Assembly: GCA_937976335.1 (NCBI GenBank)
Contig: CALJRW010000008.1
Span: forward strand, 1 to 49,518
Direction: 5' to 3'
DNA from: an uncultured bacterium
GTDB taxonomy: Bacteria; Bdellovibrionota_C; UBA2361; CALJRW01
DNA length: 49,518 nucleotides
Shown: in pieces, positions 44,108 through 49,518 of the stretch
Layout of the letters: each line of letters opens with the position of its first letter
Position numbering within the stretch: the stretch's first letter is position 1
The notes under the pieces: model-generated
Database searches by the model: none
Told to the model about the DNA's origin: nothing
The model's input: only the letters and a program-made list of their open reading frames with translations
Program-made: the position numbers and the translations under genes

Positions 44108-44199
44108 ACTTTTGTTCATTATTTGTATAGGCTTTGTATAGCAAAAAAAATTGAGTTTTTCCATAACTTATTAGAAAACTTTTAATGCTTATAATGTGC

Positions 44200-44946
44200 T
44201 TAAGAGTTAACCGAATTCTTCCACATCATTTCAAACATAACCTTATTCATCTGTACCACACTTTGGTTTTCAATTACCATTCCCATTATTGGGCCAAGAG
44301 TTTGTATGATGATTACTTTATGAGGTACGATAATCATATTTGTATTTAAAACTATATCTTTTGGAAGAATTTTTAAATTTTCATTATAATTTTTTTTAAG
44401 TTTAAGATTTTTCCTAGCACTTGGGGAATCTTGTAGTAAAAGTTTAATATCCAAATTAAGCTTGCTTCTTTTTTTCTTGAAATTTTCAAAATACTTAAAG
44501 TCAAGAGAAATCCATTTTTCTTGGTCAGAGATTACATAATAAAAGTCTTTAGGATTTAACTCAGAAAGGAGTTTGTCGTAAATACTTTTAACACCATCAA
44601 GATCTTTGTAATGCTTAATAAAACTTTCTTGATCTTTTAAGTTGTAAAATTGTGAAGACAACTCAGGGATAACGCTATCAAGTATCTTACGTCTATCTTC
44701 ATATACTTTTTCTAGTTTTTGAGGATTTTCTGCAGCGTAAAGCTTTTTAAAACCCTTTGTTTGTATGTTAAATAAGCCTTTTGAAACTAATGAATCAATT
44801 ACTGCGTATAGTGTTGTTCGTTTAATACCAGAAAGTTTCGAAAGCTGTATAACACTTGTTGGCCCTTTAGAAAGTGCAGCAAGGTAAACACGAGATTCTT
44901 TTTCATTCAATCCTATTTTCTGTAGTGCTAGTTCAGTTTTAGTCAT
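44200..44946 (-). CDS. TrmB-family transcriptional regulator
   Basis: 248 aa. N-terminal winged-helix of the TrmB type (PF01978): LQKIGLNEKESRVYLAALSKGPTSVIQLSKLSGIKRTTLYAVIDSLVSKGLF. A coiled helix (EKVYEDRRKILDSVIPELSSQFYNL) and a C-terminal effector-like region follow (PKDFYYVISDQEKW...IIVPHKVIII). TrmB proteins, common in Archaea, respond to sugars or other small molecules. It is divergent from the phosphoribosyltransferase/dehydrogenase pair, and two palindromes in the intergenic region are candidate operators. Confidence 0.86.
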   Translation of the reverse strand: MTKTELALQKIGLNEKESRVYLAALSKGPTSVIQLSKLSGIKRTTLYAVIDSLVSKGLFNIQTKGFKKLYAAENPQKLEKVYEDRRKILDSVIPELSSQFYNLKDQESFIKHYKDLDGVKSIYDKLLSELNPKDFYYVISDQEKWISLDFKYFENFKKKRSKLNLDIKLLLQDSPSARKNLKLKKNYNENLKILPKDIVLNTNMIIVPHKVIIIQTLGPIMGMVIENQSVVQMNKVMFEMMWKNSVNS

Positions 44947-44957
44947 ATTTGAAAATA

Positions 44958-44977
44958 TGTTGGCTAATTATCCAACA
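44958..44977. promoter_or_regulatory. Near-perfect palindrome upstream of trmB, candidate operator
   Basis: tgttgg (44958-44963) and ccaaca (44972-44977) share a centre with taatta (44965-44970): a 20-bp palindrome with one mismatched pair, 11 bp upstream of the trmB start codon. A plausible autoregulatory site. Confidence 0.5.
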
Positions 44978-44995
44978 AAAATAAGTAGTTATTTT

Positions 44996-45010
44996 AGTAT
45001 ATTATATACT
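44996..45010. promoter_or_regulatory. Perfect 15-bp palindrome agtatattatatact, candidate operator
   Basis: agtatat-t-atatact is a perfect odd palindrome in the 145-bp divergent region between the TrmB regulator and the OPRT-like gene. It could be a second TrmB site or overlap a -10 element. Confidence 0.4.
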
Positions 45011-45091
45011 ATTTCTAAAGAGATGTCGACAGATATGACATTAAGCTAAATTTCACTAGAATTGTTTCTAATTGCTTTTAAGGAATTAGAA

Positions 45092-45700
45092 ATGGAGATA
45101 GAAAAATTAAAAAAAGAATATTGTAAAGGTATTTATCAAACGCAAGCACTTTTAGTAAGAGATGCACCCTTTAAGCTTCGTTCTGGAAGCCTTAGCCATA
45201 TTTACTTAAATCATAGAGCTTTTCTAAGCAAAAGTGAATATCTGGACTTAGTTGCTTCTATCTACAAAATGTTAATCGAAGAAAGAATATCTAATTACCA
45301 AATTGCCTCAGTCGATTCGCTTATGAGTCCCGTTGTTTCTGGAGCACTAAGTATTTTAACGGGAATGAATTCGGTTATTGTAAGACAAAGAAAATTAGAG
45401 CATGGCGTCGAGGAAAAAGTCTTTGGAACAGTCGAAGGAGAATTAGTCATAGTTGATGATATGACAAGTAGTGGCGCTACCATTATCGAAACTACAAAGC
45501 AATTAAGAGAAAAAGGTGGCATAGTAAGATACGCCGTAGTTTCAGCAGAAAGAGACTCCAAAGCTCGAAAAAACTTAGCAGGTGAAGGTATAGAACTATT
45601 ATCAATAGCTAGCTTTAAAGAAATAGTTTTAAATCTAAGAGAGATTATATCTCAAGAGCAAATGTTACTTTTAAGATCTGAACTTGATTTGGAGCTTTAA
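45092..45700 (+). CDS. Orotate phosphoribosyltransferase-like protein
   Basis: 202 aa from the ATG at 45092, chosen because an AAGGA site lies upstream; a TTG at 45062 would add ten residues. Conserved OPRTase elements: SGSLSHIYLNHRAFLS, DSLMSPVVSGALSILTG, VIVRQRKLEHGVEEKVFG (flexible loop, HG), and the PRPP-binding VIVDDMTSSGATIIET. Such enzymes make OMP from orotate, or a related nucleotide. It is one base before the LDH-like gene (stop-ATG), a tight two-gene unit. True pyrE function is not certain because of the unusual partner. Confidence 0.8.
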   Translation: MEIEKLKKEYCKGIYQTQALLVRDAPFKLRSGSLSHIYLNHRAFLSKSEYLDLVASIYKMLIEERISNYQIASVDSLMSPVVSGALSILTGMNSVIVRQRKLEHGVEEKVFGTVEGELVIVDDMTSSGATIIETTKQLREKGGIVRYAVVSAERDSKARKNLAGEGIELLSIASFKEIVLNLREIISQEQMLLLRSELDLEL

Positions 45701-45701
45701 A

Positions 45702-46529
45702 ATGAAAGTAGCTGTAATTGGACTCGGAAACGTAGGTTGGACACTAGTTGGTCTATTAATTAAAAACGAAAAAATTTCCGAACTATTAATTGCAAGCTCA
45801 TCAGAACATAAAAACAAGGCTTGTTTGTTAGATATAGCAAGCGCCTATCCTGAATATGTAAATAAAGTTAAACCTTCTAGGTACGCAGGTCTAAGCTCTG
45901 CAGATGTAATAGTATTAACGTCAGGCGTACAAATCAAGCATGACGATCCAAATCAAGATATCTTTAAAGAGAACTCTCAAATCACAGAAAAAATTCTTAG
46001 CCAAATTAATTTCAAAAAAGAAGCAATCTTAATTTGTCTTGGAACACCAGTTGATAAAATTACTCCCTTTGCGCAGTTGATAACTAAATTACCAAAAAAA
46101 CAAGTATTTGGCTTTGGGGGAGATTTAGACTTCAGAAGGTTAAAGTACGTGCTTTCAAAGTTAAATATAAATAGCACAAATGCTCATATCATTGGGGAGC
46201 ATGGGAAGAAAACAATTCCAGTTTTTAAATGTGATTCAGAAGAGGTTTATAAAAAAATAACTCATCAAGTTAGGTATTATTTAGGCGAAATAAGCAATTT
46301 AGCAGGTGCGCCTAGGAATTTAGCTACGGCTATTCTTTTAAACGAATTAATTAACTCTATAGCTTTTAACAAAGACGCACTGCATTATGTTTGTGGATAC
46401 CATAGCAAGTATGAAAGATATTTAACTTGGCCATATTTAGTTAGTAAAAATGGTATTGTTAGTGAAGGTGAAATTGTGTTGGGGGATGAGTCTTCGAAAG
46501 AGTTAAGTGAATATATTTATGGTACATAA
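45702..46529 (+). CDS. Short lactate/malate dehydrogenase-like protein with altered active site
   Basis: 275 aa, shorter than the ~310-330 usual for the family. The Rossmann motif VIGLGNVGWTLV is intact, LLDIASA follows, and the catalytic His is in IGEHGKKTIPVF. The substrate loop expected as an R-rich motif (RxxxxxxR) is replaced by TSGVQIKHDDPNQDIFKENSQI, so the two arginines that close on lactate or malate are not seen. The FGGDLDFRRLKYVLSKLN segment keeps a D-x-x-R arrangement. It may bind another 2-oxo or non-acid substrate; alternatively it is degenerate. It is coupled to the OPRT-like gene. Confidence 0.78.
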   Translation: MKVAVIGLGNVGWTLVGLLIKNEKISELLIASSSEHKNKACLLDIASAYPEYVNKVKPSRYAGLSSADVIVLTSGVQIKHDDPNQDIFKENSQITEKILSQINFKKEAILICLGTPVDKITPFAQLITKLPKKQVFGFGGDLDFRRLKYVLSKLNINSTNAHIIGEHGKKTIPVFKCDSEEVYKKITHQVRYYLGEISNLAGAPRNLATAILLNELINSIAFNKDALHYVCGYHSKYERYLTWPYLVSKNGIVSEGEIVLGDESSKELSEYIYGT

Positions 46530-46750
46530 TTAAAACCAAAAATAATTTCATATGCGCCTTATGCAAGAGTCGGTGATTTGTCGAGAAAATTTCATATAGA
46601 TTTTATATTGTTGAGCAGTATATACTGCTTGACATTAGGTTTTACCGTTTTTCTTTCTTGCAATTTATGCATAGCATAAATTCAGTTTTATTTGTTCAAG
46701 CAGTATATGTGCTTATTACGGCAAAAAATGGCTTCGCCATTATTTTGCTC
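46530..46750. repeat. Cluster of palindromes between the LDH-like gene and the attC-like site
   Basis: Several inverted repeats are packed here: the palindrome gagcagtatatactgctt (46613-46630), aatttatgc-ata-gcataaatt (46662-46682), and gcaaaaaatggc-ttc-gccattattttgc (46721-46748). A 17-bp arm gacattaggttttaccg (46631-46647) has its near-exact complement at 46785-46801. No gene is visible. Confidence 0.65.
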
Positions 46751-46808
46751 GCCCAACAAATCATTTAGTTTTCCCACTTGAAAGCGGTAAAACCAAATGT
46801 CGTTGGGT
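46751..46808 (+). repeat. attC-like integron recombination site
   Basis: GCCCAAC (46751-46757) and GTTGGGT (46802-46808) match the R'' (RYYYAAC) and R' (GTTRRRY) consensus boxes. Between them atttagtttt (46763-46772) pairs with aaaaccaaat (46789-46798) with one mismatch, plus small spacers, giving the 58-bp folded form expected of an attC. A toxin gene lies immediately downstream in the same orientation, as in many cassette arrays. No integrase is in the window. Confidence 0.5.
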
Positions 46809-46969
46809 ATATTTATTTGTTGTGTGAAAAATGGGTATACAGTAAAAAAAAATTATGAGTAAGATTTTTAAATTTAAGAAACCTTTCACTTTTTCTGTCG
46901 ATAATAGAAGAAAATGTAGACTGGATACTCTATACCACTAGAGCGATAACTGTCCGATATAAAAAAAGA

Positions 46970-46998
46970 TTGACAATATGTAGCTTAAAAGCTACAAT
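46970..46998 (+). promoter_or_regulatory. Near-consensus sigma70 promoter with palindromic spacer, upstream of the toxin
   Basis: TTGACA (46970-46975), exactly 17 bp, and TACAAT (46993-46998). The spacer and -10 include the perfect palindrome tgtagctt-aa-aagctaca (46979-46996), a good candidate operator for toxin-antitoxin autoregulation. Predicted +1 is near 47005. Confidence 0.65.
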
Positions 46999-47014
46999 GT
47001 TAGGATACAAAGAA

Positions 47015-47329
47015 TTGGAACTTAAATTACTTGTTTATAAGACTATTAATTGCAAAGAGCCGTTTTATGATTGGCTTCTTAAGCTTAAAAATAGAGAAGC
47101 TAGAGCCATTATCAGAGCAAGATTAAACAGAGTGAAGCTTGGAAATTATGGAGACGCCAAGAGTTTAGGAGCTGGAGTTTTTGAGTTACGTATTCATTTC
47201 GGTTCAGGATACAGAGTTTATTTTGGTAAACAGTGTAAGGAAATAGTTATTTTACTTTGTGGTGGAGATAAAAGTTCTCAAAAAAAAGACATAACCTTGG
47301 CAAAGATGTTTTGGCACTGCGTTTATTAG
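47015..47329 (+). CDS. RelE/HigB-type toxin, C-terminus altered at the junction
   Basis: About 104 aa of the TIGR02683-type killer-protein family: YKTINCKEPFYDWLLKLKNREARAIIRARLNRVKLGNYGDAKSL, ELRIHFGSGYRVYFG and VILLCGGDKSSQKKDITLAKMFW. Members cleave mRNA on the ribosome and are usually followed by a higA-like antitoxin. I chose the TTG at 47015, since the promoter -10 covers the ATG at 46997 and the family starts about here. The last four residues (HCVY) do not look like the family, and no antitoxin follows, because the sequence changes to a different genome type near 47,313. Confidence 0.78.
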   Translation: MELKLLVYKTINCKEPFYDWLLKLKNREARAIIRARLNRVKLGNYGDAKSLGAGVFELRIHFGSGYRVYFGKQCKEIVILLCGGDKSSQKKDITLAKMFWHCVY

Positions 47330-47742
47330 GTATTAGATGGTTAAAGGCGCAACTTGATCTTGGTGGTGTGGCACTAAGGCCTAAAAGAGAGTCTAAAAGA
47401 GGGCCTGAAAGCAGTTTAGAAGCAAATGCCAAACAGCCTATTAAAAAGCAGCCTCTAGACTTGGGTTTGCCCAAGGTATTACCCAAAGCACAATACGAGG
47501 CACTACATGAGGCTGTGCGCTTGGCGGCCAGAGCTCACCCTATGCGGCCTGCATGTTTACCTAAGTCCATCGTTTTGGTGGCAATGATGCGTAATAATGG
47601 GTATCAAGCTAAAGTGGTTTTGGGGGTTGCTAAAGATAATGATCGTTTGGCTAGCCATGCGTGGGTCGAGGCACGTATTGATGATGTTTGGCAAATGATT
47701 GGTGAGCCTGAAGCGGTATCCGTTGATTTTTCGCGAATTTGA
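47311..47742 (+). pseudogene. Lasso-peptide B2-like (transglutaminase-like) protein, 5' truncated
   Basis: 143 residues of a PF13471-type Cys-His-Asp protease domain: RPACLPKSIVLVAMMRNNGYQAKVVLGV with the nucleophile Cys, DRLASHAWVEARID with the catalytic His, then the Asp. Lasso B2 proteins cut the leader from a precursor peptide. The frame runs open upstream to a stop at 47269, but the sequence changes at about 47,311, so the N-terminus (LALRLLGIRWLKAQL) enters in mid-domain and the TTG start is nominal. No lasso precursor or cyclase is visible. G+C content is clearly higher than upstream. Confidence 0.7.
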
Positions 47743-47785
47743 CGAGTCCTTATCCTCAATTATCAGTCTTATTCTTAGCAGCAGG

Positions 47786-49156
47786 CTAAAGCAAAATCAC
47801 CGTGGCTAAACCGAGCACCGAGAAATACCCCACCACATCGGTGACAGTGGTTAACGCAACGCCGCCCGCCAGAGCAGGGTCAACCCCGACTTTTTCTAAA
47901 AAGATAGGTATGCACACGCCAGCAATAGCCCCCATCACCAAGTTGGCGATCATAGCTGCAGCGATGACTAGGCCTAAAGAAGGGTTTTGATACCACGCCG
48001 CGGCGATAGCCGCGATCACAATGGCCCAAATCAACCCGTTTAATACGCCGACCATGGCTTCTTTTTTGAGCACGTTCAGCATATTGCCGCGTGAGATGGT
48101 GCCGGTGCTCATGCCGCGGATCACCACGGTTAGAGTCTGGGTGCCAGCGTTACCGCCCATGCTGGCGACGATGGGCATTAAAACCGCCAGTGCTACCAAT
48201 TGTTGAATTGAGCCTTCAAATTGGCCGATCACCCAAGAACCTAATAAGGCAGTTACCAAGTTCACCGCCAGCCAAATAGTTCGGTTGCGAGTAGTTTTGG
48301 CGACGGGTGCAAAGATATCTTCTTCTTCGCGCAGGCCAGCAGCGGCCATAATGTCGTGCTCGGCTTGCTCGCGAATAACGTCAACCACATCGTCGACGGT
48401 GATTCGCCCCACCAGCTTTTGCTCTTCATCAACCACTGGCGCTGAGACTAAGTCATAGTCAGCAAACGCTTTGGCGACTTCTTCTCGGCCATCCAAACAT
48501 TGAAATGAGACGGGTGTCTCTAGCGCATGATTGATCGCCGGGTCGCTGGCTGGGCCAGTAATCAGTTTTTCGAGCGGCAGAATTCCAGTTAACCGATTGA
48601 GCCGGTCAACTAGGAATACGGTGTCCGTGTGTTCGGGCAGCTCGGTTTTTAGGCGTAGGTAACGCAGTACTACATCCAGCGAGATATTGTCGCGCACTGC
48701 GATGGCGTCAAGATTCATTAAGCCGCCAGCACTGTCTTCGGGGTAGGAGAGAACTTCGCCTAAGCTGGCGCGGGTTTCGGTATCCACCGCGAACAACACA
48801 TCAGCAAGCACCGCTTCTGGCAAATCAGGAATCAGGTCAGCGATATCATCGATGTCCAGCACCTTGATCGCGTCGATTAATTCTCGATTGTCTAACTCGT
48901 GCGCAAGGTCCCTAAATACGCCCTCGTTAAGTTCGGACAGCACTTCGCCACGCTCGGCCTCAGGGATGTGTATCCAAGCATGCGGGCGTTTGGCGGGTGT
49001 TAGCTGCTCCAGCGCATCGGCGATATCAGCCGGGTGAGCCTGCGAGAACAGGGCAGCGACTGCCGACGAATCATGTTCGTTCAGCAGTTCTACAATGTTG
49101 TCTATGGCTGGTGTGGTTTGTTGCACAGTAGCGGCTCCCCGATTGGCACTGCGCAT
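47786..49156 (-). CDS. mgtE: Magnesium transporter MgtE
   Basis: 456 aa, complete. The N-terminal superhelical domain (MgtE_N) runs to about residue 135. A pair of CBS domains (about 140-270) contains SYPEDSAGGLMNLDAIAVRDN and LVGRITVDDVVDVIREQAEHDIM. The C-terminal five-helix MgtE domain (about 290-456) has VLMPIVASMGGNAGTQTLTVVIRGM, the Mg2+ selectivity region. It is a cytosol-gated Mg2+ channel. Codon choice and G+C are unlike the first 47 kb, and the sequence looks gammaproteobacterial. Confidence 0.95.
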   Translation of the reverse strand: MRSANRGAATVQQTTPAIDNIVELLNEHDSSAVAALFSQAHPADIADALEQLTPAKRPHAWIHIPEAERGEVLSELNEGVFRDLAHELDNRELIDAIKVLDIDDIADLIPDLPEAVLADVLFAVDTETRASLGEVLSYPEDSAGGLMNLDAIAVRDNISLDVVLRYLRLKTELPEHTDTVFLVDRLNRLTGILPLEKLITGPASDPAINHALETPVSFQCLDGREEVAKAFADYDLVSAPVVDEEQKLVGRITVDDVVDVIREQAEHDIMAAAGLREEEDIFAPVAKTTRNRTIWLAVNLVTALLGSWVIGQFEGSIQQLVALAVLMPIVASMGGNAGTQTLTVVIRGMSTGTISRGNMLNVLKKEAMVGVLNGLIWAIVIAAIAAAWYQNPSLGLVIAAAMIANLVMGAIAGVCIPIFLEKVGVDPALAGGVALTTVTDVVGYFSVLGLATVILL

Positions 49157-49251
49157 ATTATAAGCACTATTTGTTACGGCGTACGTTTTTACTGAATGTG
49201 CGGTAACGGCCTATAAGTTGCCTTGGTGCTCGCAGCCTAATGTTGAGTCGA

Positions 49252-49518
49252 CTAAAGCTCTAGCACTGCTCGGTACCTCACATCGCCAGCTTCTAGTTTG
49301 GCGATGGCTTGATTCGCTTGATCGAACGGGAATAGTTCTATTGCCGGCTTTATATTATGCCGTTTGGCGAACGCCAACATATCGGCAATGGTCGACGGGC
49401 TGCCCACCGGTGAGGCTGAAATTTGCAGTTGTTTGCCAAGAATCGCCGACACTGAAATAGCCAGCGGGTCGGCCACTAGCCCAACAAAATGTAAGCGTCC
49501 GCGCGCTGCTAAGGTGCC
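49252..49518 (-). CDS. Zinc-type alcohol dehydrogenase, C-terminal part (runs off window)
   Basis: The reading frame is open through the window end; the visible 88 residues (GTLAARGRLHFVGL, then VADPLAISVSAILGKQLQIS and the terminal FDQANQAIAKLEAGDVRYRAVLEL) match the cofactor-domain C-terminus of MDR-family NAD(P)-dependent alcohol dehydrogenases (PF00107). The internal GTG is only a frame codon. Same high-G+C segment as mgtE. Confidence 0.8.
   Translation of the reverse strand, partial: GTLAARGRLHFVGLVADPLAISVSAILGKQLQISASPVGSPSTIADMLAFAKRHNIKPAIELFPFDQANQAIAKLEAGDVRYRAVLEL

Noticed and set aside
46855..46941. 28-codon frame upstream of the toxin that might be an antitoxin remnant
   Set aside because: Too short, no antitoxin-like motif, and this toxin type usually has its antitoxin downstream.

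Overview
The first ~47.3 kb is a low-GC bacterial chromosome segment (roughly one third G+C by eye, standard code), with one tRNA, a complete rplU-rpmA-obgE block, rsfS, gpmI, polA, nuoA and a surface-polysaccharide island. Gram-negative traits are a lipobox lipoprotein, a LapA-type membrane domain, an ECF sigma/anti-sigma pair, a WecE-type sugar aminotransferase and NuoA. Together with a DUF6502-lipoprotein pair and a very large secreted SdrD_B-repeat protein, they suggest an uncultured, environmental, deltaproteobacteria-like lineage. There is no rRNA, so this placement is an inference. The last ~2.2 kb (from about 47,313) is visibly richer in G+C, looks gammaproteobacterial (MgtE, a lasso-B2-like protein, an alcohol dehydrogenase tail), and starts at a point where two genes are broken at once. 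I read this as a recombination or, more likely, an assembly junction.

Layout: 98-171 tRNA-Arg; 410-1632 S51-like peptidase and alpha/beta hydrolase; 1740-3072 nuoA and an EEP-family membrane protein; 3069-7506 (minus) mazG, comF, gpmI and a LapA-TPR protein; 7669-8094 small secreted protein; 8091-11996 (minus) TPR protein, rsfS, obgE, rpmA, rplU; 12181 OmpR-type response regulator; 13034 (minus) Cys-rich secreted protein; 14113-15747 DUF6502 protein and lipoprotein; 15771-15892 an IS66-type MITE; 16248-25717 glycan/surface island (three methyltransferases, WbqC, GT2, FAD oxidoreductase, GT-C-like membrane protein, M42 peptidase, wecE); 26068-32691 giant SdrD_B/calcium-repeat exoprotein; 32863-34881 (minus) second GT-C-like protein; 35221 zinc anti-sigma-like protein; 35535-35986 a Phd-like antitoxin gene inside a perfect 36-bp inverted repeat; 36039-41922 GT2-polA-ECF sigma-anti-sigma-exported protein operon; 42061 SPFH protein; 43139 unknown acidic helical protein; 44200 (minus) TrmB regulator divergent from an OPRT-like/LDH-like pair; 46530-46970 a dense inverted-repeat region with an attC-like site; 47015 RelE/HigB toxin; 47311-49518 the foreign segment.

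The most unusual signals are non-coding: a textbook MITE with IS66 ends and 8-bp duplication; the antitoxin-in-an-inverted-repeat cassette; an attC-like site beside a toxin gene with a near-consensus promoter; several promoters whose -10 box sits 5-8 bp from the start codon (leaderless mRNAs); and a long repeat-bearing leader in front of rsfS. I found no CRISPR array, phage or complete transposase gene.
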